Assembly (NCBI GenBank): GCA_934454125.1
Contig: CAKSFA010000006.1
Span: 1 to 64,000, forward strand
Direction of reading: 5' to 3'
Origin: an uncultured Eubacteriales bacterium
GTDB taxonomy: Bacteria > Bacillota > Clostridia > Oscillospirales > Acutalibacteraceae
DNA length: 64,000 nucleotides
Position 1 is the stretch's first letter; each line of letters opens with the position of its first letter. Position numbers and translations under genes: made by a program. The notes beneath the pieces were generated by a model, which saw nothing but the letters and a program-made list of their open reading frames with translations, did not search any database and had not been told where the DNA came from. Below, piece after piece: positions 7,180 to 16,288 of this stretch.

Positions 7180-8655
7180 ATGGATAATGCGGTATATTTA
7201 TTAATCCCGATTTTGTTCCCAATTGCGGCGGGATTGGTTGTGTTTGCCTTGAACAACCGCATGGCAAGACAAATCTATGTTGGTGTTGCGTTGGCACTCA
7301 ATGCGCTGACTGTCTTTTTGATTGCATTTTTAACAAAAACTGAGGGTTTCACGCTTTGGCGTTTCAGTGATGATTTGGCAATTTCATTTCGATTTGACGA
7401 AACAGGCAAGGTGTTCGCCTGTCTAATCGCCGTAATTTGGACGTTGGCATGTATCTATGCATTTGAATATATGAAGCACGAGGGCAAAGAGAAACGGTAT
7501 TTCGCCTTTGCTGTAATGACGGTTGGGGTGCTGACAGGTCTTTGCATGGCAGGCAACCTGATGACTTTATATTTATTCTATGAATTTATGACTCTGATTA
7601 CGGTGCCGCTTGTCATTCATTCACAAGGTAGAGATGCGCTGAAGGCAGGTTTGAAATATCTGGGCTATTCTGTATTTGGTGCAGGTCTTGCGCTGATTGG
7701 TTTTTTCTTTTTGCAGCACTATGGCACAAGCACGTCCTTTACCGAGGGCGGTGTGCTTGATTTAACGGCACTTGCCGGCAATGAACAGGCACTGCTTGCT
7801 ATTTTTCTTGTCATGATTATTGGCTTTGGTTGCAAGGCGGGTATGATGCCTTTGCAGGCGTGGTTGCCAACGGCTCATCCGGTTGCGCCGGCGCCTGCCA
7901 GTGCTGTGCTTTCGGGTATTATTACAAAAGCTGGAATTTTAGGCATGATCCGCGTTACCTTTTACCTGTTTAACCCTGATTTTCTGCGTGGAACATGGGC
8001 ACAGACCACTATTCTCATCTTGGCGCTGGCTACAGTATTTGTAGGCTCTATGTTGGCATATAAGGAGCAGTTGCTCAAAAAACGACTGGCATATTCCACG
8101 GTCAGCCAGGTTTCTTATGTAATTTTTGGCATTATGGTATTTACGCCGCAAGGGCTCAGTGGTGCGTTGTTGCAGGTTGTATTTCACGCCATTGCAAAAA
8201 ATGCGCTCTTTCTTGCTGCCGGTGCTGTAATTTATAAAACAGGTTCACTCTACGTGAAAGACCTGAAAGGCATGGGTAAGCGTATGCCTATTGTGATGTG
8301 GTGCTTTACTATTGCGTCGTTGTCTCTAGTGGGGATTCCTCCAACAGGCGGTTTTATAGCCAAGTGGGATTTGGCAGTTGGTGCGCTGTCACCGCAATTT
8401 GGTGGTGTATTGGGCTATATTGGTCCAGCTGTGTTGCTGGTCAGCGCATTGCTTACCGCGGGCTATTTGCTTCCGATTATGCGCGATGCATTCTTTCCAG
8501 GTAAAGATTTTGACGGCAGTACACTTGAAAAAACGGAAGCAAACGCCTATATGACGGTACCGCTGATTTTACTTTGTATTGCAGTTGTGGGACTTGGCAT
8601 GTTCCCGATGGGCCTGCAACAGGCAATTAATGCAATTACCGGTGCGGTCTTTTGA
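7180..8655 (+). CDS. Second NuoL/M/N-type antiporter subunit
   Basis: A 491-residue paralogue of the previous protein. Glu135 (helix 5, FYEFMTL), Lys219 (helix 7, CKAGMMPLQAWLP) and Lys250 (helix 8, SGIITKAG) are all present, so it looks competent for proton transfer. FEYMKHEGKEKRYFAF after helix 3 is nearly repeated in the next gene, which points to duplication between these two. RBS AGTGAGG lies eight bases before ATG. A second copy of this size directly after mrpD is not part of the seven-gene Mrp operon. Confidence 0.9.
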   Translation: MDNAVYLLIPILFPIAAGLVVFALNNRMARQIYVGVALALNALTVFLIAFLTKTEGFTLWRFSDDLAISFRFDETGKVFACLIAVIWTLACIYAFEYMKHEGKEKRYFAFAVMTVGVLTGLCMAGNLMTLYLFYEFMTLITVPLVIHSQGRDALKAGLKYLGYSVFGAGLALIGFFFLQHYGTSTSFTEGGVLDLTALAGNEQALLAIFLVMIIGFGCKAGMMPLQAWLPTAHPVAPAPASAVLSGIITKAGILGMIRVTFYLFNPDFLRGTWAQTTILILALATVFVGSMLAYKEQLLKKRLAYSTVSQVSYVIFGIMVFTPQGLSGALLQVVFHAIAKNALFLAAGAVIYKTGSLYVKDLKGMGKRMPIVMWCFTIASLSLVGIPPTGGFIAKWDLAVGALSPQFGGVLGYIGPAVLLVSALLTAGYLLPIMRDAFFPGKDFDGSTLEKTEANAYMTVPLILLCIAVVGLGMFPMGLQQAINAITGAVF

Positions 8656-8689
8656 CCGCTGCTGAGTCTGAAGAAAAGGGGGAGAACCA

Positions 8690-10174
8690 TTGAGCACGTT
8701 CTTTTTATTGTTTCTGCCAGTGATTATACCAATTCTGGGTGGTTTTGGCGTGCTGCTTTTGCGCTTCCAAAGCCGCACTGCGCGCCAAATCTACGTGGGT
8801 ATTATTGTGGTAGTTACCATGCTGCTGTCTCTCACAGCAATCTTTGCAGAACCAAAAGGGCAGACGATAACGCTGATTCCATTTACAGAGCAATATGGTA
8901 TTGCGCTAAAAATCGACGGTATGGCAGTTCTATTCGGCTTGATTTTATGTACGTTGTGGGTGGTTGCCACCTTTTACGCATTTGAATATATGAAGCATGA
9001 AGGCAAAGAAAATAAATTTTTTGCCTTTTACACCATGTCCTTTGGGGTTGCAATGGGGCTGGCATTTTCTGCCAATATGCTAACATTTTATCTATTTTAT
9101 GAGCTGCTTACACTAGGAACACTGCCACTTGTTATGCATGCTATGAATCCACAGGCGCTATATGCCGGCAAAAAATATATCATTTACTCCATCGGTGGCG
9201 CATCATTTGCATTTATTGCTATGGTCTTTATGATGTATTACGGCACTACATTGAATTTCACCTTTGGTGGTGTATTTGATGCTGCTGCCATTGCTGGCCA
9301 GGAACAGTGGTTGTTGGTAGTATTTGTGCTGGCATTTTTCGGATTTGGTATAAAAGCAGCGGTTTTTCCGCTTTCCGGTTGGTTACCTAGTGCTGGTGTT
9401 GCTCCAACACCGGTCACAGCGCTGTTGCATGCAGTAGCAGTGGTCAATGCCGGTGTTTATGCGCTGGTACGTCTGATCTATTACACGTTTGGCACGGAAA
9501 TGCTATTGAACACTTGGGCACAGTATACGGTAATGGCAGCTTCGTTGGTTACCATTGTGTATGGTTCCTCCATGGCGCTGCGTACACAGCATTTAAAGCG
9601 CAGGCTGGCGTATTCCACTGTTAGCAATCTGTCTTATATGATCTTTGGTCTAACCATGATGACACCTGCAGGTATGGTGGGAGGACTGACGCACATGGTT
9701 GTGCATTCGATTTTGAAAATTCTGGCATTTTTCTGTGTTGGCGCTATTCTTTACAAAACCCATAAAGAATATGTTTATGAAATTAACGGATTTGGAAGAA
9801 AAATGCCGATTACCATGGCAACCTTTACCATAGCAGGAATCGGTTTGATGGGAATCCCCCCGTTGCCAGGATTTTTAAGCAAATGGAACTTGGGTACGGC
9901 TGCGGTAGAAAGCGGAAACCCACTTGCGTATGCGGGGATTGGCGTGTTGATTCTTTCTACTTTGCTAACTGCATTGTATATCATGCAAATTGTATTTAAA
10001 GCATATTTTCCAAACAAAGATATTAATACTGTACCTCTGACCAATGATGTAAAAGATCCCAATTTATTTATGACGATTCCGTTTATTCTGCTCGCTGTGG
10101 CAGCAGTGGTGCTGGGTATTTATCATGTGCCGCTGATGCAGCTTTTGCAAACGGTGGCAAACGGTCTGTTCTAA
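8690..10174 (+). CDS. Third NuoL/M/N-type antiporter subunit, helix-8 lysine missing
   Basis: A 494-residue paralogue starting with TTG behind a purine-rich AAAAGGGGGAG site. Glu138 (FYELLTL) and Lys222 (IKAAVFPLSGWLP) are kept, but helix 8 reads LLHAVAVVNAGVY, so the lysine found in the three sister proteins is absent and His247 lies nearby. This TPVTALLHA.. arrangement resembles the NuoL subunit of complex I, although the length is NuoM-like. It shares the EYMKHEGKE block with the preceding gene. It may have a different coupling role in the complex. Confidence 0.88.
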   Translation: MSTFFLLFLPVIIPILGGFGVLLLRFQSRTARQIYVGIIVVVTMLLSLTAIFAEPKGQTITLIPFTEQYGIALKIDGMAVLFGLILCTLWVVATFYAFEYMKHEGKENKFFAFYTMSFGVAMGLAFSANMLTFYLFYELLTLGTLPLVMHAMNPQALYAGKKYIIYSIGGASFAFIAMVFMMYYGTTLNFTFGGVFDAAAIAGQEQWLLVVFVLAFFGFGIKAAVFPLSGWLPSAGVAPTPVTALLHAVAVVNAGVYALVRLIYYTFGTEMLLNTWAQYTVMAASLVTIVYGSSMALRTQHLKRRLAYSTVSNLSYMIFGLTMMTPAGMVGGLTHMVVHSILKILAFFCVGAILYKTHKEYVYEINGFGRKMPITMATFTIAGIGLMGIPPLPGFLSKWNLGTAAVESGNPLAYAGIGVLILSTLLTALYIMQIVFKAYFPNKDINTVPLTNDVKDPNLFMTIPFILLAVAAVVLGIYHVPLMQLLQTVANGLF

Positions 10175-10190
10175 CAAAGGAGGTGAACCT

Positions 10191-12182
10191 GTGAGTAATC
10201 AATATTTGATCATCGCGCTGATATTTTTCCCATTTTTTTCTGGTATTGCAGCATACATCATTGGGCGGTTTCATCCAACGGCCCGTGATTTGTTTTTATA
10301 TGCTGTTTTAACGCTGGAACTTGCCGGTGCGGCAAGCTTGTTTGTTGCAGCAAATACTGCAAACACCTTTGTTTGGGAGAGTTTTGCAGGTTTGGGACTG
10401 TATTTTAAGCTCGATGGTTTTCGAATGAGTATGAGTGTGCTGGCCAGCTTTATTTGGTTGATGACGACACTTGTTTCACGCGAGTATTTTAAAGGTACAC
10501 GTGGCACAGAAAAATACTACATGTTCGTGCTGTTTACACTGGGCGCAATGCAGGGAGTTTTCTTATCAAATGACCTGTACACCACATTCATCTTCTTTGA
10601 GGTGATGTCGTTTGCCTCTTATCCGATGGTTATTCATAATGAAACAAAGGAAGCCATCGACGGCAGTAACAGTTATCTTTGCTTTGCAGTATTTGGCAGC
10701 TTGGTGTCGCTCATGGGTCTGTTTTTGCTCCAAACGATCCTTGGAACGCTCCAAATTGACCAATTGGTACAGGCTGCCGCACAGGTTACAGATCGTGTAT
10801 TGTTATACACAGCGGGTGGTTTGGCGTTGGTCGGTTTTGGTGTAAAAGCAGGGATGTATCCATTGCATACCTGGCTTCCACAGGCGCACTCTGTAGCGCC
10901 TGCACCGGCCAGTGCCATGCTTTCTGCGGTGATTACCAAGGCGGGTATCTTTGGTATTCTGGCAGTCAGCTGTAATATCTTTTTACATGATGCGCAATGG
11001 GGGCTGGTACTGGTTATTTTCGGCACGCTCTCTATGGTGACGGGTGCCATGTTGGCAGTCTTTTCTATCAATATTAAGCGCACACTGGCGTGCTCCTCTG
11101 TTTCACAACTTGGATTTGTCATCATTGGCATTGGTATGCAATGCATGCTGGGTGAGCATAATATTTTTGCAGTACGTGGTACAGTATTGCACATGTTTAA
11201 CCATTCTTTGCTCAAGCTGGCGTTGTTCATGGGTGTGGGAGCTATTTATGTCTGCATGCATACATTTGATTTGAACAAGCTGCGTGGTTTTGGGCGCAAA
11301 AAGCCAGTCTTATGGTTTGTGTTCGGCATGGGATTGCTTGGTCTTGCCGGTGTGCCGCTGTTCAACGGTTATATCAGCAAAACGCTGCTTCACGAAAGCA
11401 TTATCGAAGGGATATACCTGTTTATATTTTTCGATACTCCTGCAACGATAATACTGCTGCAAGTAGTAGAAGGTTTATTCTTATTTGCAGGTGGTTTAAC
11501 GTTGGCGTATATGCTCAAATTGTTTGTGGCAATCTTTATTGAGAAGAATCCGGAAAATCAGCAAGAGTTTGACGAAAAAAGACCCTACATGTCAAAATTG
11601 ACAACAACTGTTTTGATCATTGCGGCATCCATTTTACCAATCATCGGTACATTACCGAACTGGACGCAAAATTTATTGGCAGACACTGCACAAGATTTTA
11701 TGCACGCTCATCATGCAACTGCAGGGTTTGTAGTTCCTTACTTTAGCTGGGAGAATCTCAAAGGAGCTATCGTATCCATTGCAATTGGTTTGTTGGTGTA
11801 TTTCCTGTTCATCCGTGTTAGTTTGATGAAACGAGATGAAAATGGCATCAAAGTCTATATTGATGTTTGGCCACGCTGGCTCGATATTGAACGCGTGATT
11901 TATCGCCCCCTCTTATTGCGCTTTCTTCCGTTTGTGGGTGCAGCAGTTGCAAGAGCAGTCTATTTGGTGGGGGACGGTACCGTTTGGCTATATAAAAAAT
12001 TACTGTTTGCAGGCTCCAAAGATACCTTTACACCGCCAGAGAATCATCAGTTTGGCACATATGATGCGCCGGTAAAACGCAAAAAAGCAATTCCAAAATC
12101 ATTTGCATACAGTTTGCTGCTATTTTGCATCGGGGCGGCAGCAGTTTTGCTGTATTTAATTCTTGCAAATGCAATACGATAA
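10191..12182 (+). CDS. Fourth, C-terminally extended NuoL/MrpA-type antiporter subunit
   Basis: At 663 residues this is the largest antiporter-like subunit and the last gene of the operon. Glu137 (FFEVMSF), Lys219 (VKAGMYPLHTWLP) and Lys250 (SAVITKAG) are present. After the 14-helix core there is a further ~150-residue region with two or three helices and the cytoplasmic DVWPRWLDIERVIYRPLL stretch, ending with a terminal helix, comparable in size to the extension of NuoL/MrpA. GTG start behind AAGGAGGTGAACCT. A terminator follows. Confidence 0.9.
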   Translation: MSNQYLIIALIFFPFFSGIAAYIIGRFHPTARDLFLYAVLTLELAGAASLFVAANTANTFVWESFAGLGLYFKLDGFRMSMSVLASFIWLMTTLVSREYFKGTRGTEKYYMFVLFTLGAMQGVFLSNDLYTTFIFFEVMSFASYPMVIHNETKEAIDGSNSYLCFAVFGSLVSLMGLFLLQTILGTLQIDQLVQAAAQVTDRVLLYTAGGLALVGFGVKAGMYPLHTWLPQAHSVAPAPASAMLSAVITKAGIFGILAVSCNIFLHDAQWGLVLVIFGTLSMVTGAMLAVFSINIKRTLACSSVSQLGFVIIGIGMQCMLGEHNIFAVRGTVLHMFNHSLLKLALFMGVGAIYVCMHTFDLNKLRGFGRKKPVLWFVFGMGLLGLAGVPLFNGYISKTLLHESIIEGIYLFIFFDTPATIILLQVVEGLFLFAGGLTLAYMLKLFVAIFIEKNPENQQEFDEKRPYMSKLTTTVLIIAASILPIIGTLPNWTQNLLADTAQDFMHAHHATAGFVVPYFSWENLKGAIVSIAIGLLVYFLFIRVSLMKRDENGIKVYIDVWPRWLDIERVIYRPLLLRFLPFVGAAVARAVYLVGDGTVWLYKKLLFAGSKDTFTPPENHQFGTYDAPVKRKKAIPKSFAYSLLLFCIGAAAVLLYLILANAIR

Positions 12183-12183
12183 A

Positions 12184-12222
12184 TAGGGTAATGGAGTACG
12201 CCTTTGCTCTATTTTTGTTGTA
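12184..12222 (+). terminator. Terminator of the antiporter operon
   Basis: AATAGGG pairs with CTCTATT (seven pairs, one G-T) around a long loop, followed by TTTTTGTTG. Confidence 0.6.
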
Positions 12223-12224
12223 GT

Positions 12225-12252
12225 TGTAAATTTTCGCAAAATGTGATATGAT
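12225..12252 (+). promoter_or_regulatory. Promoter of the CorC-family gene
   Basis: TTGTAA (12225-12230) and TATGAT (12247-12252) with a 16-bp spacer, about 35 bp before the start codon. Confidence 0.65.
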
Positions 12253-12288
12253 AATAAAAATAACTAATTTGGAGTGATTCTTTTTTTC

Positions 12289-13545
12289 ATGGATACGATT
12301 GACGTCATCCTTGGTATTGTCATTTTATGTTTGATTGCCTTGTCGGCCTTTTTTTCGGCAACTGAAACCGCCTTTTCTAGTATCAATAAAATTCGTCTGA
12401 AGAATCTAGCGGCAAACGGCAACAAAAAAGCAGCTCGTACACTGAAAATGAGTGATCATTATGATGAGCTGCTTTCTACCATTTTGGTGGGTAATAATAT
12501 CGCCAATATTTTATCATCTTCTTTGGCCACAGTACTGTTTACTCGCTTAACAGGCAGCAGTGGAGTTACAATTTCAACAATTTTAATGACGGTGCTGGTG
12601 CTGTTGTTTGGAGAGATTTCTCCCAAAAGCATTGCCAAAGAAAAAGCAGAGAGCATTGCAATGGCACTTGCTCCACTGTTGCAGTTTTTTGTAGTTATTT
12701 TATGGCCAATCAACTGGATTTTTAAACAGTGGAAAAAGCTGCTGAAAAAGGTGTTTCGACTTCACCCAAGTGAAGGGATTACAGAAGAAGAACTTATTAC
12801 GATTGTAGAGGAAGTTGAGAGTGATGGTGGCCTGGAGAAACACGAAGGTGAGTTGATTCGTTCTGCTATTGAGTTTAATGATCTAGACGTAGAAGACATT
12901 TTGATGCCTCGGGTAGATGTCATTGCGGTTGAGCAGCACGATGATGTTACGCACATTGCCCAAGTATTTTGCGAGCATGGGTATTCGCGTTTGCCAGTGT
13001 ATCAGGATACGATTGATCATATCATCGGTATTATTCATGAAAAAGATTTTTATACTCATGTGCAGTCCGGCAGCAAAACACTGTCTGAAATTATCAACCC
13101 GCCCATTGTGGTTACCGAGGGCACTAAAATATCCAAGCTGTTGCGCATACTACAGCATAGCAAATGCCATATGGCCATTGTGTTAGATGAATTTGGTGGC
13201 ACAGTTGGCATTGTAACACTGGAAGATATTTTAGAGGAGCTTGTTGGAGAGATCTGGGACGAGCACGATGATGCACAGGAGGAGTTCCAGCAGCAGGGGG
13301 ATGGTTCTTTTCTGATTTCCTGCAATGCAAATTTGGATAAAATACTTGAGCTGCTTGAAATTGACAAAACGTATGAAGTTTCCACTGTCAATGGTTGGGT
13401 GATGCAGGAGTTGGGCAAAGTGCCAGAAGAAGGCGATTGTTTTCACATCGGTCAGTGGGCAGTTACTGTGACCAAAGTAGAATTCCGCAGAGCGATAGAA
13501 ATTCAGGTTGTACGCACACCTGCTCTAGAGGAGCCCACAGAATAA
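12289..13545 (+). CDS. Hemolysin C/CorC-family (CNNM-type) membrane protein
   Basis: The family contains CNNM/CorC transporters and regulators of Mg2+/Co2+ efflux. The 418-residue protein has an N-terminal DUF21 domain of three to four helices with the FFSATETAFSSIN motif (about 21-33), a pair of CBS domains (about 195-315; LMPRVDVIAVEQ, HMAIVLDEFGGTVGIVTLED) and a C-terminal CorC/HlyC domain (about 335-415). The start is placed at ATG 12289; an in-frame GTG at 12274 touches the GGAG site and cannot use it. It has its own promoter and terminator. Substrate is uncertain. Confidence 0.9.
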   Translation: MDTIDVILGIVILCLIALSAFFSATETAFSSINKIRLKNLAANGNKKAARTLKMSDHYDELLSTILVGNNIANILSSSLATVLFTRLTGSSGVTISTILMTVLVLLFGEISPKSIAKEKAESIAMALAPLLQFFVVILWPINWIFKQWKKLLKKVFRLHPSEGITEEELITIVEEVESDGGLEKHEGELIRSAIEFNDLDVEDILMPRVDVIAVEQHDDVTHIAQVFCEHGYSRLPVYQDTIDHIIGIIHEKDFYTHVQSGSKTLSEIINPPIVVTEGTKISKLLRILQHSKCHMAIVLDEFGGTVGIVTLEDILEELVGEIWDEHDDAQEEFQQQGDGSFLISCNANLDKILELLEIDKTYEVSTVNGWVMQELGKVPEEGDCFHIGQWAVTVTKVEFRRAIEIQVVRTPALEEPTE

Positions 13546-13547
13546 AA

Positions 13548-13576
13548 AATACGGGTTTTGTACCCGTGTTTTTTAT
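13548..13576. terminator. Bidirectional terminator between converging genes
   Basis: ACGGGT-TTTGT-ACCCGT with a preceding A-run and a following T-run. Confidence 0.85.
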
Positions 13577-15244
13577 TTACAGCCATTGCGCAAATAGTTG
13601 ATTCTGTATCATACTAACATTTGTTTCCCTCACCTTTTTACGCACCGCCAAAATGGAACTTGGCGGCACTGAAATCTCGTCAATGCCCATTGCCAGAAAT
13701 AATGGTGTCATCGTCAGGTCAGAGCCCAAGTCACCACAGATGCCGCACCAAATGTGATTGCGGTGGGCATTATCTGCTACAAGTTTTACCAAACGCAGTA
13801 CTGCCCGGTGATAGGGTCGGTAAAATTGTTCCAGCATTGCGTTTTGACGGTCGATTGCTAGGGTATATTGGGTCAAATCATTGGTGCCAATGCTAAAAAA
13901 ATCCACCTCTTTTGCCAGCAAGTCACTGATAAGCGCCGCGGCAGGTGTTTCAATCATAATTCCTAGTTCTACGTGTGGAGCATAGGAAATACCTTCAGCG
14001 TCTAACTCAGCCCGAACCTGTGCTGCTATTTTTTTCACCTGCTGTACTTCTTCCACTGACGTAATCATAGGGAACATAATAGCAATATTGCCAAATGCAG
14101 AAGCACGGTACAGTGCCCGTAACTGTGTATGAAAGATATCTGACTGCATCAGGCAAATGCGAATCGCGCGGTACCCCATCGCAGGGTTTTCTTCCTTTGG
14201 TAGGCGAAAATATTCTACTTGTTTGTCCGCGCCCATATCCATCGTGCGAATCACAACCTTTTTACCGTCCATGGATTGTGCCACGGTTTTGTATGCCTCA
14301 AACTGTTCCTGCTCAGAGGGGAAAAATGAGCTTTCCAAGTACAAAAATTCACTGCGGAATAAACCAATGCCGCCGGCATCATTTTCCAAAGCGTCCGGAA
14401 TATCAGCAGTGCTTCCAATATTGGCCACAATATGGATTTTTCTACCATCCTGCGTTACATTGTCTTTTCCCAGTTGTTCTCTCAGCAAAGCACGATTGGC
14501 TTTTTCCTGTGCCTGTTTTTTGCTATAGTAAGCTGTTGTTTCTGTATCAGGGCTGATGATCAGTTTACCGGTGTAGCCGTCCACGATGGCTTGGCGCCCG
14601 TCATATTCTTTGGTGAAGTCTATGCCTAGATTTACCACAGCGGGTATGTTCATAATGCGCGCCAGAATAGCCGTATGTGAATTGATTGAGCCGTGGCATG
14701 TTACAAAGGCTAGCACTTTTTCTTTGTCAAGTTGCATAATTTCACTGGGCACAAGGTCGTTTGCCGCGATAATCACCGGTTGTTCAAATGAGATTGTTTC
14801 ATCGTGCTTGTGGGTCAAAACATTAATCAGTCGCTGAGAAATATCCTTTACATCTGCAGCGCGCTCACGCATATAGGGGTCTTCCATTGTAGAGAACATG
14901 TTTGCAAATTTCGCTGCTGTAACGCTCACGGCATATTCAGCATTTTGCCCCTGATTTTCGATCATATTTCGAATCGAGCTAACAAAATCCACATCCTCCA
15001 GCATCATGCTGTGAATTTGAAAGATCATAGCGCTTGCACGTCCAATTTCGTGGGTCGCTTTTTCATACAGTGCTTCCAGTTGAGCAATGGCTGTTTTTTG
15101 GGCAGCAAAAAAGCGTTCCATTTCAACTGAGGTATCTTCCACTGTATGTGCCTTTATACCGGTCTGCACATGGTGATAAAACAAGATATTTCCCATTGCG
15201 TAGCCGCCAAATGCGCCTTTCCCTGTAAATGTAATCAAGTGCAT
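13577..15244 (-). CDS. ptsP: Phosphoenolpyruvate-protein phosphotransferase (PTS enzyme I)
   Basis: Enzyme I takes phosphate from phosphoenolpyruvate and passes it to HPr in the cytoplasm. The 555-residue protein has the N-terminal domain, the phosphohistidine site around His190 (INSHTAILAR, where most family members have GG.TSH) and the PEP-binding barrel with FFSIGTNDLTQYTLAIDR and the cysteine-bearing CGICGDLGSD. The start at 15244 follows CAAGGGGG closely; frame continues upstream across a promoter-like TATAAT. No HPr, EII or HPr kinase gene is adjacent. The departures in two signatures leave room for a nitrogen-PTS-like or regulatory role. Confidence 0.9.
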   Translation of the reverse strand: MHLITFTGKGAFGGYAMGNILFYHHVQTGIKAHTVEDTSVEMERFFAAQKTAIAQLEALYEKATHEIGRASAMIFQIHSMMLEDVDFVSSIRNMIENQGQNAEYAVSVTAAKFANMFSTMEDPYMRERAADVKDISQRLINVLTHKHDETISFEQPVIIAANDLVPSEIMQLDKEKVLAFVTCHGSINSHTAILARIMNIPAVVNLGIDFTKEYDGRQAIVDGYTGKLIISPDTETTAYYSKKQAQEKANRALLREQLGKDNVTQDGRKIHIVANIGSTADIPDALENDAGGIGLFRSEFLYLESSFFPSEQEQFEAYKTVAQSMDGKKVVIRTMDMGADKQVEYFRLPKEENPAMGYRAIRICLMQSDIFHTQLRALYRASAFGNIAIMFPMITSVEEVQQVKKIAAQVRAELDAEGISYAPHVELGIMIETPAAALISDLLAKEVDFFSIGTNDLTQYTLAIDRQNAMLEQFYRPYHRAVLRLVKLVADNAHRNHIWCGICGDLGSDLTMTPLFLAMGIDEISVPPSSILAVRKKVRETNVSMIQNQLFAQWL

Positions 15245-15377
15245 TCCCCCTTGCCTCTGAGCATGGTTACTTATTCGTTCCGTGCTTTTATTATACATGT
15301 CTGGTTCCTAAAAGCATAGAGAAAATCAAAAAACTACCCCAAATTTTTTAATTTTTATGCCACTGCCAGTAGATTTG

Positions 15378-15386
15378 TGGTATAAT
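15378..15386 (+). promoter_or_regulatory. Extended -10 promoter of the phosphopantetheinyl transferase gene
   Basis: TGG directly before TATAAT (15381-15386) forms an extended -10; no good -35 is visible. It lies 34 bp before the GTG start. Confidence 0.55.
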
Positions 15387-15420
15387 CGCTCTCAGAACAA
15401 TGAACAAGGAGGGGCGGCCG

Positions 15421-16026
15421 GTGGAACAAAATGGTGGGCATTTTCGTATGTTTTTGGTGCCTGATACCAACCAAATGACAGATGAGACCTTTTCTGCCAG
15501 TTTGCATTATGTTGGTGCACAAAAACGCCGTTTGCAAACGATGCGCCGCCCTGCAGCCTACAATAGCTTAACCGGTTTGCTGCTTGCAAAATATGCTGTG
15601 GCAAGTATATGGAGTTTGCCACTGGCTCAATTACAATTTGATGTTGGCAGTCACGGTAAGCCATATTTTATCGGGCTGCCTCAGATACATTTTAACGTCA
15701 GTCATTCTGGCAATGTTTGTATTTGTGCTGTTGATGATACGCCAGTCGGCATTGATATTCAAGTTATGAAGCCATGTCGCTTTGATGCTATTGTCCGCCG
15801 GTATTTTACAGAACAAGAACAGATTTCTTACCAGGAGCAGGGAGCGGATGCCTCCGCCTTTTACCGTATTTGGACGCAACGCGAAAGTGTTGGCAAATAT
15901 TTGGGAAAGGGTTTTTTTTATACCGAGCAGGATGATACTGCTGATTGGACAGCGACACATTTTATTTACTGCAGCCGATATATGGTGTGTATATGCCGTA
16001 AGCAGTCGAATATTAAAATACACTAA
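15421..16026 (+). CDS. 4'-phosphopantetheinyl transferase (Sfp/AcpS superfamily)
   Basis: These enzymes move phosphopantetheine from CoA to a serine of carrier proteins. In the 201-residue product the superfamily motifs are present: HFNVSHSGN (about 86-94), the Mg-binding VGIDIQ (about 109-114) and WTQRESVGKYLGKG (about 154-167), which replaces the usual W..KE...K. GTG at 15421 is chosen since AAGGAGGGG lies eight bases upstream, while the earlier ATG at 15400 precedes that site. No carrier-protein synthase cluster is in the window, so the target is unknown. Confidence 0.87.
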   Translation: MEQNGGHFRMFLVPDTNQMTDETFSASLHYVGAQKRRLQTMRRPAAYNSLTGLLLAKYAVASIWSLPLAQLQFDVGSHGKPYFIGLPQIHFNVSHSGNVCICAVDDTPVGIDIQVMKPCRFDAIVRRYFTEQEQISYQEQGADASAFYRIWTQRESVGKYLGKGFFYTEQDDTADWTATHFIYCSRYMVCICRKQSNIKIH

Positions 16027-16042
16027 ATTTGTATTGGTTATC

Positions 16043-16071
16043 TTGCAAATTTGAAAAAACCGGTGTATAAT
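16043..16071 (+). promoter_or_regulatory. Promoter of the riboflavin operon
   Basis: TTGCAA (16043-16048) and TATAAT (16066-16071), 17-bp spacer, immediately before the FMN aptamer. Confidence 0.85.
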
Positions 16072-16085
16072 AAACAAAAATCAAA

Positions 16086-16192
16086 GTCTTCAGGATAGGG
16101 TGCGATTCCCGACCGGTGGTATAGCCCACGAACCGCAAGGTTGATTTGGTGAAATTCCAAAGCCGACAGTACAGTCTGGATGATAGAAGCAT
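16086..16192 (+). promoter_or_regulatory. FMN riboswitch (RFN element)
   Basis: The leader contains the RFN blocks in order: TCTTCAGGATAGGGTG, ATTCCCGACCGGTGGT, AGCCCACGAACCGC, GATTTGGTGAAATTCCAAAGCCGACAG split by its hairpin, and the closing GTCTGGATGATAGAAG. It is placed between the promoter and ribD and is followed by an intrinsic terminator, so FMN should stop transcription of the rib genes. Confidence 0.96.
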
Positions 16193-16236
16193 TTATGCGG
16201 GTTTTCAGCAAACAGTGCTGAACTCGTAAGCAAAGC

Positions 16237-16271
16237 CAAAGTCCTGAGTCATTTTCTCAGGGCTTTTTTGT
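16237..16271 (+). terminator. FMN riboswitch terminator
   Basis: GTCCTGAG (16241-16248) pairs with CTCAGGGC (16256-16263), followed by a T-run; it ends just before the ribD Shine-Dalgarno. Confidence 0.85.
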
Positions 16272-16288
16272 TTTCAGGGGGCAACGAT

